Source: Bacteroidia bacterium (GTDB lineage Bacteria > Bacteroidota > Bacteroidia > Flavobacteriales > Flavobacteriaceae). Taken from it: a stretch of DNA of 64,000 nucleotides. The translations under genes were made by a program, and so were the position numbers. The stretch is from the NCBI GenBank assembly GCA_030429455.1, contig JAUIFC010000004.1:1-64000 (forward strand), written 5' to 3'. Below are positions 52,091 to 62,375 of the stretch, piece after piece (the stretch's first letter is position 1; every line of letters starts with the position of its first letter). The notes under the pieces were generated by a model that was not told the DNA's origin, made no database searches, and was given only the letters and a program-made list of their open reading frames with translations.

Positions 52091-52534
52091 ATGAAATTTA
52101 TACAAAGTACATTTAGCAATTTAAGTGTTCAACAGCTGTATGATATTTTGCAGTTGCGCTCAGAGGTTTTTGTAGTGGAACAGGATTGTGTGTATCAGGA
52201 CATTGACAATTATGATCAAGTAGCCGTTCATGTCATGGGATATCATGAGGATACGTTGGTGGCTTATTCTCGTTTACTGCCACCTTCCACTTATTTTGAA
52301 CAATCAAGTATAGGTCGCGTTATTGTGAAAGAAACATTTCGTCAATTTGGTTATGGCCACGACTTAATGAATTTTTCTATCAAATATTTGGCAAATCACT
52401 ATCCTAACGATGTTATTAAAATTTCTGCACAGCAATATCTTATCAAATTTTATTCTTCGCACGGTTTTAGGATAATAGGTGAAGGTTATTTAGAAGACGG
52501 AATTCCACATATTGGTATGATTTTAGGGAATTAA
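52091..52534 (+). CDS. GNAT N-acetyltransferase, ElaA-like
   Basis: 147 residues. GNAT fold of the ElaA type (YDILQLRSEVFVVEQDCVYQDIDNYDQ, SIGRVIVKETFRQFGYGHDLMNFSI, GFRIIGEGYLEDGIPHIGMIL). Acceptor substrate unknown. Starts 3 bp after the CDF gene stop. Confidence 0.92.
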   Translation: MKFIQSTFSNLSVQQLYDILQLRSEVFVVEQDCVYQDIDNYDQVAVHVMGYHEDTLVAYSRLLPPSTYFEQSSIGRVIVKETFRQFGYGHDLMNFSIKYLANHYPNDVIKISAQQYLIKFYSSHGFRIIGEGYLEDGIPHIGMILGN

Positions 52535-52625
52535 ATTTGCCGTTACGATTCTTAATCTTTAGCTAGTATTTTACGTTTTATAAAATTATATCGTAATTTG
52601 CTAGTAAGTAGTGAAATGATATAAA

Positions 52626-55600
52626 ATGCAACAGGACTCCTTTTTTTTGATCAAACAAAAAATAGATCTCTACATTCGGAAATTTTATTTGAACGAACTT
52701 TTAAAAGGTTCTATTTTATTTTTTTCGACCACATTACTGTACTTCATCATTACTACCGCATTAGAATATTTTTTATGGCTGAGTAGTGCACTAAGGGCTA
52801 TTTTGTTTTGGAGTTTGATTGTTGTCTCAATTTTGTTGTTATCTCGATTTATTCTATGGCCAATTGCTAAGTTGTTTAAGCTGGCGAAAGGCATAGATTA
52901 CAGTGATGCCTCTAATCAGATAGGAAAACATTTTCCTGAAGTAAGTGATAAGCTTACAAATCTTCTGCAGTTGAAATCTCTAGGCACGGATAATGAACTT
53001 ATCATAGCTGGTATCGAACAGAAATCCAAGGAACTCAAACCAATTCCGTTTCAACTGGCTATTGATTTAAGTTCAAATACAAAATATCTTAAATACGCGA
53101 TTATACCAACGGCAATTATTATTGGATTAGCCTTGTTTGGAAAGCTCAGTTTTTTTACAGAATCCTATTCGAGAGTAGTAAATTACCAGACCTATTACGA
53201 ACCACCAGCTCCATTCCTTTTCAATCTAGAAACCAATGACTTAACGGTCAATGAAGGTGAACATTTACAACTAGTTCTTAGTACAATCGGAGATATTGTT
53301 CCAGATCAAGTTAAAATTCATTACAATAGCGAATCTTATGTATTGCAACAACAGTTTTTAGGAAGTTTTACCTACAGAATTGACAATATCACAGAAGATT
53401 TTGAATTTAATTTTTCTGGAAATGGTTATAAATCAAATGATTATAGGGTTGAAGTGGTTAAGACACCTAAAATATTGGATTTAGAATTAAATCTTGACTA
53501 CCCGAATTATACAGGTTTAGAAGATAAGACGGTATTTGGTCAAGGAAGTTTAGTGGTTCCAGAAGGCACGACTGTTAAATGGAATTTGACCACAAAGAAT
53601 ACAGATACGGTAGTCTTATATTCAAAAGAGGATGAGGATGTTTTCCTTAAGCAAGATGATGTCTTTTATTTGGAAAAGAAACTTGTTCAAGATTTGGATT
53701 ACAATATTTCCACATCAAATTCAAATTTAAAAGATTTTGAAAATTTGTCCTATGTATTAAAAGTTACTAAAGATGAATATCCAAAAATTGAAGTCGAAGA
53801 AAAGATTGATTCAACGGATCAAGTGATAGGTTTTTACCAAGGCAAACTTTCTGACGATTACGGCATAAGTGCACTCAAACTCGTCTATTTTTCTACAGAA
53901 AATTCTAATGAGAAAGAGAGTGTTGATATACCGATAGACAGAGATAACTTTAATGTTTTTTATTACACATTTCCAAATGATGAATTGAAGTTAGTTGAAG
54001 GACGAACATATCAATATTTTTTTCAAGTATTTGATAATGATGGAGTTAATGGAAAAAAGTCAACAAAGTCACAACTGTTTGGCTACAAGGAAAAGACGTT
54101 ATCTGAACTAGAAAATGAATTATTAAACAAACAAAATAGAAGTTTAGACAGTCTGAATTCTGGTCTAAAAGAGTTAAAGAATCAAAAAAAGGATTTAGAA
54201 GAATTACAACAGCTTCAAAAGGAAAAGCAGCAACTCAATTATTCTGATAAACAAAAGTTGTCTCAGTTTATTGATCGACAGAATAAGCAACGAGAGATGA
54301 TGAAGGATTATATGAAGTCACTCAAAAATTCTTTGGACAAGTTTAATCCTCAAAATAATCAGGAAGAAAAAGAAGCATTACAAGAAAGACTTATTAATAA
54401 TGAGAAATTGCTTCAGCAGAATGAAGACTTACTAAAGGAGTTGGAAGAATACCAGAATAAGTTAGAGAATGAAGAACTACAAGAAAAATTAGAGAAATTC
54501 TCAAAGTCCTCTAAACAACAAGAACGAAGTTTGGAACAACTTCTGGAGCTTACTAAACGATACTACGTTGAACAAAAGGCGCAGAAGTTAGCTGAAGCAC
54601 TTAATAAATTGGCTGAAGTACAAGAGAAACTTTCAGAAGTTTCTGATGATAAAGAAGCAGAGATTCAAAAAGAATTAAATAAGGACTTCGAAAATTTACA
54701 AAATGAGTTAAATAATTTGGAAGAAGAGAATTCCAAGCTGAAACAGCCAATGCAGATTGAAAGGGATGAAATTGCAGAGGAAGAAGTAAAGCAAGAACAG
54801 CAACAAGCTCAAGATAATTTAGATGAAAGTGAGAGTGATTCTAATGATTCTCAAAAACAGGAACAATCTAAGCAATCTGCTAATCAAAATCAAAAGAAAG
54901 CCTCTGAAAAGATGAAACAAATGTCCTCTTCTATGTCCCAATCGATGATGAGTATGAGTGCTGAGCAGAATGAGGAAGATGCAGAAACATTAAAACAAAT
55001 CTTAGACAATCTTATTACCTTTTCAAAGGAGCAGGAAGATTTAATGAATGATTTTAAGTCATTAGATTCTACCAATCCACTTTATGCCGCTAAATTAAGA
55101 AGACAGGGTCAACTTCGTGAAAATTTCGAACATATCGACGATAGTTTATTTGCACTTGCGCTTAGAAATCCTATGGTGTCTGATAGAATTACTTTAAAGC
55201 TTACCGATATTCAATTTGATATCGATAAAAGTTTAGAACGTTTAGCAGAAACGCAAATTCGTTTAGGAACGACTAGTCAGCAGTATGTCATGGTCAACTC
55301 CAATGAATTGGCTAACATGTTAGACAATAGTTTGGACAATATGCAGATGAGTGGTAGTGGTTCTGGTCAAGGTTCGGCGAAAGGCAAGTCTGGTAAGAAA
55401 CCTGGTCAAGGTCAAGGCCAAGGATTTCAATTGTCAGATATTATAAAGTCTCATGAAGAGATAACAAAACAGATGGGCAAACAAGGTTCAAAACAAGGTC
55501 AATCTGAACAGAATGGAAATTCAGGCAAACAAGGAAAATCTGATAAATCCAATCAAGAAGGCAAATCAAATGAAAACGGAAAGGATGGTGAATTTGGACA

Positions 55601-56105
55601 ACAAGGCGGTTCAAAAGGAGATCCCAAGAATGGAAACAAGGAAGGTAACAATCCAAATGGAGAAAAAATAAAGGAAGGTTACAACGAAGAAATGTCTGGC
55701 GAGTTATTTGAAATCTATAAAAAACAACAAGAGCTTCGTGGACAGTTAGAAGATCGCATTGAAAAATTAGGTTTACAAAAGGAAGCGAGAAATTTGGATA
55801 GAAGTTTAGACCAATTAGAACAGGACTTATTACTAAAGGGTTTTTCTTCTGATGTTTTAAAGCAAATGGAAAATATAAAACACCAATTACTAAAACTTGA
55901 CAAGGCTGCTCAACAACAGGGTCAAGATAATAAGCGCCAAGCAACTACGAATTTCAATGATTACAATGCTGATAGTAAAGCTATGGATAAGTTAAAAGAA
56001 AATGAATTTTTCGAAACACTAGAAATATTAAACAGACAACAATTACCTTTGCAACTTGATTATAAAGATTTGATTAAGAAGTATTTCAATGACAAGTCAA
56101 ATTAA
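52626..56105 (+). CDS. DUF4175 family large membrane coiled-coil protein
   Basis: 1159 residues. N-terminal membrane segments (two helices ~20-85 and one ~155-175), then a long exported part with beta-rich domain (~195-480), coiled coils from ~500 to 760 (Q/E/K/L-rich), a Met/Ser-rich stretch, and a low-complexity Gly/Gln/Lys/Ser tail (~900-1060) before a final helix pair. This is the DUF4175 family, conserved in Bacteroidota; no function is established. It precedes ybeY and overlaps it by 17 bp. Confidence 0.85.
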   Translation: MQQDSFFLIKQKIDLYIRKFYLNELLKGSILFFSTTLLYFIITTALEYFLWLSSALRAILFWSLIVVSILLLSRFILWPIAKLFKLAKGIDYSDASNQIGKHFPEVSDKLTNLLQLKSLGTDNELIIAGIEQKSKELKPIPFQLAIDLSSNTKYLKYAIIPTAIIIGLALFGKLSFFTESYSRVVNYQTYYEPPAPFLFNLETNDLTVNEGEHLQLVLSTIGDIVPDQVKIHYNSESYVLQQQFLGSFTYRIDNITEDFEFNFSGNGYKSNDYRVEVVKTPKILDLELNLDYPNYTGLEDKTVFGQGSLVVPEGTTVKWNLTTKNTDTVVLYSKEDEDVFLKQDDVFYLEKKLVQDLDYNISTSNSNLKDFENLSYVLKVTKDEYPKIEVEEKIDSTDQVIGFYQGKLSDDYGISALKLVYFSTENSNEKESVDIPIDRDNFNVFYYTFPNDELKLVEGRTYQYFFQVFDNDGVNGKKSTKSQLFGYKEKTLSELENELLNKQNRSLDSLNSGLKELKNQKKDLEELQQLQKEKQQLNYSDKQKLSQFIDRQNKQREMMKDYMKSLKNSLDKFNPQNNQEEKEALQERLINNEKLLQQNEDLLKELEEYQNKLENEELQEKLEKFSKSSKQQERSLEQLLELTKRYYVEQKAQKLAEALNKLAEVQEKLSEVSDDKEAEIQKELNKDFENLQNELNNLEEENSKLKQPMQIERDEIAEEEVKQEQQQAQDNLDESESDSNDSQKQEQSKQSANQNQKKASEKMKQMSSSMSQSMMSMSAEQNEEDAETLKQILDNLITFSKEQEDLMNDFKSLDSTNPLYAAKLRRQGQLRENFEHIDDSLFALALRNPMVSDRITLKLTDIQFDIDKSLERLAETQIRLGTTSQQYVMVNSNELANMLDNSLDNMQMSGSGSGQGSAKGKSGKKPGQGQGQGFQLSDIIKSHEEITKQMGKQGSKQGQSEQNGNSGKQGKSDKSNQEGKSNENGKDGEFGQQGGSKGDPKNGNKEGNNPNGEKIKEGYNEEMSGELFEIYKKQQELRGQLEDRIEKLGLQKEARNLDRSLDQLEQDLLLKGFSSDVLKQMENIKHQLLKLDKAAQQQGQDNKRQATTNFNDYNADSKAMDKLKENEFFETLEILNRQQLPLQLDYKDLIKKYFNDKSN

Positions 56106-56532
56106 TTTTGTGTTTAGAGATGTTCAGGATGTTGGAATTAGTGATTCTTTGAAATCATGGATTCTTAAGGTTGTAGAGAATTTCGATTATTCTATATCAG
56201 AAATCAATTATACGTTTATGTCGGATGAGTCGTTGTTACAACTTAACAAAGACTATCTCGGGCATAATTACTATACAGATATCATTACTTTTGATAATAC
56301 AATAGGCAAAACTATTTCTGCTGATATTGCTATAAGTCTGGATAGAGTAAAGGACAATGCTACAGGTATGAACATTTCTTTTGATTTGGAATTAAGACGA
56401 GTGATGATTCATGGTGTTTTGCATTGCCTAGGTTTTGGAGACAAAACACAACAAGAGCAACAGTCAATGCGACTTTTAGAAAATGAAATGCTGAACATGT
56501 TCCACGTGGAACATAATAAAAATACACACTAG
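56089..56532 (+). CDS. ybeY: Endoribonuclease YbeY (rRNA maturation)
   Basis: 147 residues. Zinc motif [11 protein letters not shown] with H108 and H112; the third ligand of the common HGVLHLLGYDH pattern is replaced by D118, as usual in Bacteroidota YbeY proteins. N-terminal half [24 protein letters not shown] is the family signature. It matures 16S rRNA and takes part in 70S quality control. The last codons (MFHVEH) are the translation of a parS-like site. Confidence 0.94.
   Translation: MTSQINFVFRDVQDVGISDSLKSWILKVVENFDYSISEINYTFMSDESLLQLNKDYLGHNYYTDIITFDNTIGKTISADIAISLDRVKDNATGMNISFDLELRRVMIHGVLHCLGFGDKTQQEQQSMRLLENEMLNMFHVEHNKNTH
56498..56513. other. parS-like site 1, inside the 3' end of ybeY
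   Basis: TGTTCCACGTGGAACA is a perfect 16-bp palindrome and fits the bacterial parS consensus TGTTNCACGTGNAACA bound by ParB. It codes for MFHVEH at the end of YbeY. Confidence 0.8.
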
Positions 56533-56533
56533 A

Positions 56534-58405
56534 ATGTTTAATGAAATATACGATGTAATCGTTGTTGGCGGCGGTCATGCGGGTAGTGAAGCAGCAGCGG
56601 CTTCGGCTAATATGGGTTGTAAGACGTTGTTAGTTACGATGAATTTGCAAAACATCGCACAGATGTCTTGTAATCCAGCTATGGGAGGAATCGCAAAGGG
56701 TCAAATTATTCGTGAAATTGATGCCCTTGGAGGCTATAGTGGAATAGTGTCAGACGAATCTGCGATTCAATTTAAAATGCTAAACCGGTCTAAAGGCCCA
56801 GCCATGTGGAGTCCTCGTGTGCAATCGGATAGGATGCTTTTTGCTCAGCGATGGAGAGAATTACTAGAACAAACGGATAATCTTGATTTTTATCAAGAAA
56901 TGGTGTCTGGTATTATTGTTGAAAATGATAGCATTGTTGGAATTAAAACAAGTTTAGGTTTGACCATCAAAGCCAAGTCAGTTATATTAACAAGTGGAAC
57001 ATTTCTGAATGGATTGATTCACATTGGTGAAAAGAACTTCGGAGGCGGTAGAGCTGGAGAAAAGGCATCTACGGGAATAACGGAAGATTTAGTAAAACTT
57101 GGGTTTAAAGCCGGAAGGATGAAAACGGGTACACCTCCAAGAGTTGACGGCCGCTCTTTAGATTTCTCTAAAATGATTGAACAACCTGGTGATGATGTTA
57201 TTGGTAAATTTTCCTACCTCGATAATGTCAATATTATTAAAAGTCAAAGGTCATGTTATATGACTTATACATCGCCTGAAGTACATGATTTGTTAAGAGA
57301 AGGCTTTGACAGATCTCCAATGTTCAATGGGCGCATACAAAGCATAGGTCCAAGATACTGCCCAAGTATTGAAGATAAAATCGATCGTTTTGCAGATAAG
57401 GATAGACATCAAATGTTTATAGAACCTGAAGGTTGGAATACCATTGAGTTTTATGTCAATGGATTTTCAACTTCGCTGCCAGAAGATGTTCAGTTTAAAG
57501 CGTTGCGTTCCGTTAAGGGTTTTGAAAATGTCAAGTTTTTTCGCCCGGGTTACGCCATCGAATACGACTTCTTCCCTCCTACTCAACTCAATCATACCTT
57601 AGAAACCAAACTTGTTAAGGGCTTATTTTTTGCAGGTCAAATTAATGGAACAACAGGTTATGAAGAAGCAGCGTCACAAGGTTTAGTAGCTGGTGTCAAT
57701 GCAGCTTTAAAAATACAACAACAAGATCCATTTGTATTAAGACGAGATGAAGCCTATATTGGAGTTTTGATCGACGATCTAATTACCAAAGGAACGGAAG
57801 AGCCTTACCGAATGTTTACGTCTCGTGCGGAATATAGAACCTTATTAAGACAAGATAATGCGGATATTCGACTAACAGAAAAATCCTATCGTATGGGATT
57901 GGCATCCGAGCGTCGAATGACTTTGGTAGATAAAAAGATAACTGATACAAAGAACTTTGTGGATTTTTTCAAAACTACAAGTGTAACTACGGCGGAAATC
58001 AATCCAATTTTGGAGTCAAAAAATTCACAACCAGTAAAACAACAAGGTAAATTATTTAAAATATTCGCTCGTCCAAATGTATTTTTGGAAGACTTAAAAC
58101 AGTTAGAAAAAGTATCCACTTATATTAATGAAAATAACATAGATAAAGAGGTAGAAGAACAAACAGAAGTGCAAGTAAAATATGCTGGTTATATTGAAAA
58201 GGAAAAAAATAATGCAGACAAACTGAATCGTTTGGAATATGTAAAAATACCAGAGCAATTTGATTATTCCCAGTTAAAATCTATGTCCTACGAAGCTCGA
58301 GAAAAATTATCAGAGATACAACCCAAAACAGTCTCTCAAGCGTCTCGGGTAAGTGGGGTAAATCCGAGCGATATTTCAGTTCTATTGGTACATTTAGGAC
58401 GTTAA
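56534..58405 (+). CDS. mnmG: tRNA uridine-5-carboxymethylaminomethyl(34) synthesis protein MnmG (GidA)
   Basis: 623 residues, normal for MnmG. FAD motif [14 protein letters not shown] at the start, signature [21 protein letters not shown], the GidA motif [13 protein letters not shown] and [22 protein letters not shown]-terminal helical domain with [22 protein letters not shown]. With MnmE it modifies U34 of some tRNAs using folate. The gene lies between two parS-like sites. Confidence 0.98.
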   Translation: MFNEIYDVIVVGGGHAGSEAAAASANMGCKTLLVTMNLQNIAQMSCNPAMGGIAKGQIIREIDALGGYSGIVSDESAIQFKMLNRSKGPAMWSPRVQSDRMLFAQRWRELLEQTDNLDFYQEMVSGIIVENDSIVGIKTSLGLTIKAKSVILTSGTFLNGLIHIGEKNFGGGRAGEKASTGITEDLVKLGFKAGRMKTGTPPRVDGRSLDFSKMIEQPGDDVIGKFSYLDNVNIIKSQRSCYMTYTSPEVHDLLREGFDRSPMFNGRIQSIGPRYCPSIEDKIDRFADKDRHQMFIEPEGWNTIEFYVNGFSTSLPEDVQFKALRSVKGFENVKFFRPGYAIEYDFFPPTQLNHTLETKLVKGLFFAGQINGTTGYEEAASQGLVAGVNAALKIQQQDPFVLRRDEAYIGVLIDDLITKGTEEPYRMFTSRAEYRTLLRQDNADIRLTEKSYRMGLASERRMTLVDKKITDTKNFVDFFKTTSVTTAEINPILESKNSQPVKQQGKLFKIFARPNVFLEDLKQLEKVSTYINENNIDKEVEEQTEVQVKYAGYIEKEKNNADKLNRLEYVKIPEQFDYSQLKSMSYEAREKLSEIQPKTVSQASRVSGVNPSDISVLLVHLGR

Positions 58406-58414
58406 CCATTTCAT

Positions 58415-58430
58415 AGTTCCACGTGGAACA
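58415..58430. other. parS-like site 2, downstream of mnmG
   Basis: AGTTCCACGTGGAACA contains the perfect 14-bp palindrome GTTCCACGTGGAAC, the same core as site 1. It lies in the 30-bp gap before the methyltransferase gene. Confidence 0.75.
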
Positions 58431-58435
58431 ATGGC

Positions 58436-59257
58436 ATGAAAGTAAAAGACTATTTTTTATCTCAAGAAGAATTTGAAGTTGTTCCTTCGAGTTATAAAGG
58501 TATTTTAGAAACAAGACCTAAACTTTCGGATAGCGAACTAGCAAAGTATTATGCTTCTGATAACTATATTTCGCATCAGACAGAATCAAAATCATTGATG
58601 GATGCTGTTTATCAAAAAGCTAAAAACTTTATGATAAATAGAAAGAAGAAGTTGATTTATTCTTATCACAAAGAAGGTGTAATATTGGATATTGGCACTG
58701 GAACAGGAGATTTTCTAAAGGTATTTCCTAACGAGAAATGGATAAAAAATGCTATCGAGCCAAACGTTGACCTTCATGAAAAACTCAAAAAAGAACGGGT
58801 TGGCATCATTTCTTCAATATCGCATTTAGAAGAATCAACGTATGACATAATTACTTTATGGCATAGTTTGGAACACATACCGAACCTAGAAGAAAGTATA
58901 TTAAGAATGAAAGCTTCTTTAAAACCAAATGGTATTATCATAATAGCTGTTCCAAATCATAAATGTTATGATGCAAAATACTACAAACAATTTTGGGCTG
59001 CTTGGGATGTGCCAAGGCATGTTTGGCACTTTTCAAAATTTGGAATAACAACTCTTTTTGAATCCTATCAACTCAAGTTGATCAAAATACGTCCATTGTG
59101 GTTGGATGCATTTTATATATCTATGGTTTCAGAAAAATATCGAAAATCCAATAATATGTTAAGAGCAATTCTAATCGGAAGCATTTCAAACGCATTTGGA
59201 ATGCTTAAAAATGAGTTTTCGTCTTTTACTTATGTTTTTAAACACGAACAGAAATAG
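58436..59257 (+). CDS. Class I SAM-dependent methyltransferase
   Basis: 273 residues. SAM-binding motif VILDIGTGTGDFLKVFP near residue 85 and SLEHIPNLEESILRMKASLKPNGIIIIAVPN form the Methyltransf_23 type. C-terminal part QFWAAWDVPRHVWHFSKFGI is typical of the group that acts on small molecules or lipid intermediates. Substrate unknown. Downstream of mnmG; start ATG 58436 rather than the out-of-frame ATG at 58431. Confidence 0.88.
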   Translation: MKVKDYFLSQEEFEVVPSSYKGILETRPKLSDSELAKYYASDNYISHQTESKSLMDAVYQKAKNFMINRKKKLIYSYHKEGVILDIGTGTGDFLKVFPNEKWIKNAIEPNVDLHEKLKKERVGIISSISHLEESTYDIITLWHSLEHIPNLEESILRMKASLKPNGIIIIAVPNHKCYDAKYYKQFWAAWDVPRHVWHFSKFGITTLFESYQLKLIKIRPLWLDAFYISMVSEKYRKSNNMLRAILIGSISNAFGMLKNEFSSFTYVFKHEQK

Positions 59258-59448
59258 GCCTTTATCATTATATTAAATATTTTTAAAACTCGCTTAAATC
59301 AGCTTAAAATAAGTCGTTTTTTATATAACTAAACAATAATTTATATTTAATTGATAGAATTTTCTTATAGTTTGGTTTTAAGAGATTTTTATTCATAAAA
59401 TTTGTATTTCATTAAAACTCCAGATAAACCTAAATTCACCCCTAAACA

Positions 59449-60039
59449 ATGATTATGAAAAACATCAATCTTTATTTTCCACTGTTGCTTTCTGCATTTA
59501 TATTATTTTCATGTCAGAATGATAAAACGGCATTTGTCGATAATTTGGAAATCGTAGATAATTTTGAACTATTAAAAAGTAAAGAAGCTTTTTATAAAGA
59601 AGCTGAAGATTCTCTAAAAGTAAGAATTGAAAAAATTGTGGAACAAAGTGGCTACCAAGCGAAAGTTCAAAAGTATCAATCTGAGAGAGGTAAAATGCCA
59701 AAAGCTGAGGAAGACAAGTTGTATAATGAGCTTGTGCAATTGCAACAAAGTATAAGTCAACAGCAACAATTTGCGAATCAGGAGCTACAACAGCGAAAAA
59801 CTCAAGCAATAGACTCTATGATAGGATTAGTAAAATCATTTGTCAAAGAGTATGGCAAAGAGAATGGGTATTCCTATATTTTTGGAAATACAGATTCAGG
59901 ACCGATCATTTACGGAATAGAAACATCGGATATCACTGATGACATAGTAAAAGGTTTAAATATAAAATACCCAGTGAATTCGTCAGAAGATCAAATTCTA
60001 GAGGAAGAAGAAGCTACATCAGAGCAATCAGAAAATTAG
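59449..60039 (+). CDS. OmpH/Skp-like periplasmic chaperone-type lipoprotein
   Basis: 196 residues, or 194 from the second ATG at 59455. Lipobox LLLSAFILFSC. The mature part is mostly alpha-helical, rich in K/E/Q (EAFYKEAEDSLKVRIEKIVEQSG, YNELVQLQQSISQQQQFANQELQQRKTQAI), with a C-terminal YSYIFGNTDSGPIIYG like the OmpH/Skp family. It probably helps outer membrane protein folding or cell-envelope transit; lipidation is unusual but frequent in this phylum. Confidence 0.7.
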   Translation: MIMKNINLYFPLLLSAFILFSCQNDKTAFVDNLEIVDNFELLKSKEAFYKEAEDSLKVRIEKIVEQSGYQAKVQKYQSERGKMPKAEEDKLYNELVQLQQSISQQQQFANQELQQRKTQAIDSMIGLVKSFVKEYGKENGYSYIFGNTDSGPIIYGIETSDITDDIVKGLNIKYPVNSSEDQILEEEEATSEQSEN

Positions 60040-60128
60040 CGAAACAACCTTATCCTCTCGCTCTTATGATTTAGTCATATTTATTTAAATTTAAGTAACA
60101 TTAAATTTTCATAATTTTAAAGATAGCT

Positions 60129-60136
60129 TAAATTTG
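60129..60136 (+). promoter_or_regulatory. -7 promoter element for esterase gene
   Basis: TAAATTTG fits TAnnTTTG; it lies just upstream of the ATG at 60152 and overlaps the TTG at 60134, which argues against that start. Confidence 0.5.
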
Positions 60137-60151
60137 ACATCAAATTTATGT

Positions 60152-60925
60152 ATGTCCGAGACTTATTTAGAACCGATCATCAAGGTAATTGAAGAGAATT
60201 ACGAGATTCCTCAATTGAACGCTACAAGAAAAATTTCAGCTTTACTGCCAAGCGATTATTACCAAACTGATAAACGATATCCAGTGTTGTATCTTCAAGA
60301 TGGTCAAAATTTGTTCAATCCAGAAGCGCCATATGGCGATTGGGCCATTGACAAGTCCATGGAAAGACTTAAAGCAGAAGGTTTTGGAGATGTCATAATT
60401 GTAGCTGTAGATCACGGTGAAGAAGAACGTATTACAGAATATTTACCTTACTATCACCCTAGATTCGGCGATGGAAAAGGCAAATTTTACATTCAATTTT
60501 TAATAGAAAAATTGATTCCTTACATCAATAAAAATTATAGAACTTTAACCGATTTTGAGCATACGGGTATTGGAGGCAGCTCTATGGGAGGCTTGATCAG
60601 CTTGCACGCAGGATTACGAAATCCAAGGGTTTTTGGCAAAATGATGATCTTCTCCCCTAGCCTATGGATTTCAAAAATTATATTCGATCACACAAAAAGC
60701 TTTTCGCCATTGCAAGAATCAAAAATATATTTGTATGCTGGTGGAAAAGAAAGTATAGAACATCTCCCAAATGCCAAACGTTTAGGAACCATTATCTCTG
60801 AAAAAATGGTTAAAGGCTATCACATCGACTTTCATTTTTCAATAAATAATGAAGGTAGTCATTCCGAAATATATTGGAGAGAAGAATTTCCAAAAGCTGT
60901 GAAATGGCTTTATTTTAATCAATAA
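60152..60925 (+). CDS. Alpha/beta hydrolase of the esterase D/enterochelin esterase type
   Basis: 257 residues from the ATG at 60152 (MSETYLEPIIK), which sits at a proper distance after a -7 promoter box. Alpha/beta-hydrolase fold (PF00756): YPVLYLQDGQNLF, the nucleophile elbow GIGGSSMGG with S144, and a final catalytic-H candidate in NNEGSHSEIYW. No signal peptide, so cytoplasmic. Related proteins hydrolyse acyl or siderophore esters; the substrate is not evident. Confidence 0.88.
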   Translation: MSETYLEPIIKVIEENYEIPQLNATRKISALLPSDYYQTDKRYPVLYLQDGQNLFNPEAPYGDWAIDKSMERLKAEGFGDVIIVAVDHGEEERITEYLPYYHPRFGDGKGKFYIQFLIEKLIPYINKNYRTLTDFEHTGIGGSSMGGLISLHAGLRNPRVFGKMMIFSPSLWISKIIFDHTKSFSPLQESKIYLYAGGKESIEHLPNAKRLGTIISEKMVKGYHIDFHFSINNEGSHSEIYWREEFPKAVKWLYFNQ

Positions 60926-60931
60926 AAAATT

Positions 60932-62338
60932 ATGAATTTTATCTATTCTTCAACAATCAATCAAGAGATTGATGTTATTATTCCTTGTTCGAAAGTAAAC
61001 CTACAACAAGTATTACAGTCAATTCATTTGAATAATGCGAATTTTGAAGCAGATTTTGCGTCATATACCACACATTATCTAGATAATGGAAGGAAAATTT
61101 ACCTTTTAGGCTTAGGCGAAGAAAAACATTCCGCAAAAATTGAAGAAGCTTTTAGATCATTCACTTTTGATACCAATAAATATTGGGAAAATCAAATTCA
61201 ATTGGATGTGAGTAATCTAACAGAGAATCAAGTTATAAAAGCAGCTATTGGAATAAAACTTTCAGACTACTCTATTGGTAAATACAAGAGTAAACCTGAT
61301 AAATCTGTTCAAACAGAAATAGTTTTTGTTTCAACACAAGATGTAACCAAATTGATAAATGAAGGCTACGAAACTGCTAAAACAATCAATCGAATCAAGG
61401 CTTTGGTTGATGCCCCACCTAATGTGAAAACACCTGATTTTCTTGCAAATTGGGCAAAGGATTCGGCGACGAAATACAATTACACGTGTAACGTTTTAGA
61501 AGAGAAAGAATTAAAGGAATTAGGTTTTAAAGCTTTATTATCTGTTGGTCAAGCTAGTATAAATCAATCTGTTGCAATAGTAACGGAATACAAATCAAAA
61601 AGCTCTGATGCAATAGATTTGGCAATAGTTGGAAAAGGCATTACTTTCGATAGTGGTGGTTTGTCAATTAAACCTTCAACTAATTTGCATTACATGAAAA
61701 GCGATATGGGTGGCGCTGCCGTTGTTCTCGGTATAGTCGAACTTATCGCTAAACTTAAGCTGAATATCAACATAATTGGTGTAGTTGTAAGTGCTGAAAA
61801 TGCCGTGGGTGCCAATGCGTATCGTCCTGGCGATGTTATTGGTTCCTATTCAGGCAAAACCATTGAAGTTATCGACACAGACGCCGAAGGCAGATTGGCT
61901 CTTGCCGATGGAATCAGTTATGTTATAGATAAATACAATCCAAAAAACTTGATAGATATTGCGACGCTCACAGGCAGCGTTGTTAGAACTTTTGGTTATT
62001 CTGCAGCAGGATTGTTTTCAAATAATACAGAATTGTCAACAGCTCTGGAGTCAGCAGGAAACATAGTTCATGAAAGGCTTTGGCCATTGCCATTGTGGGA
62101 AGACTATGAAGAAGATTTACATTCGGATGTTGCTGATATTAGAAATTTTAATGGCAAACCTATTGCTGGTGCGATTAATGCGGCTAAATTTTTAGAGGCT
62201 TTTACAGAAGGTCATGAAAACTGGGTTCATTTAGACATTGCTGGCGTTGCTTTTGGCAGTTCAAAATATGCTAAAATGAAAAGTGCTAGTGGTTATGGCA
62301 TTCAATTATTAATTACTTTTGTCAAAGCTTATTTTTAA
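60932..62338 (+). CDS. Leucyl aminopeptidase (M17 family)
   Basis: 468 residues. M17 catalytic region: LAIVGKGITFDSGGLSIKPS, YMKSDMGGAAVVLG, the signature VIDTDAEGRLALADG (D where most M17 enzymes have N) and NAAKFLEAF. These bind two metal ions and cleave N-terminal residues from peptides in the cytoplasm. 6 bp after the esterase, likely one operon. Confidence 0.95.
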   Translation: MNFIYSSTINQEIDVIIPCSKVNLQQVLQSIHLNNANFEADFASYTTHYLDNGRKIYLLGLGEEKHSAKIEEAFRSFTFDTNKYWENQIQLDVSNLTENQVIKAAIGIKLSDYSIGKYKSKPDKSVQTEIVFVSTQDVTKLINEGYETAKTINRIKALVDAPPNVKTPDFLANWAKDSATKYNYTCNVLEEKELKELGFKALLSVGQASINQSVAIVTEYKSKSSDAIDLAIVGKGITFDSGGLSIKPSTNLHYMKSDMGGAAVVLGIVELIAKLKLNINIIGVVVSAENAVGANAYRPGDVIGSYSGKTIEVIDTDAEGRLALADGISYVIDKYNPKNLIDIATLTGSVVRTFGYSAAGLFSNNTELSTALESAGNIVHERLWPLPLWEDYEEDLHSDVADIRNFNGKPIAGAINAAKFLEAFTEGHENWVHLDIAGVAFGSSKYAKMKSASGYGIQLLITFVKAYF

Positions 62339-62375
62339 ATCAAATATTTTTCAATAATTTATAAATCAATTTGTT

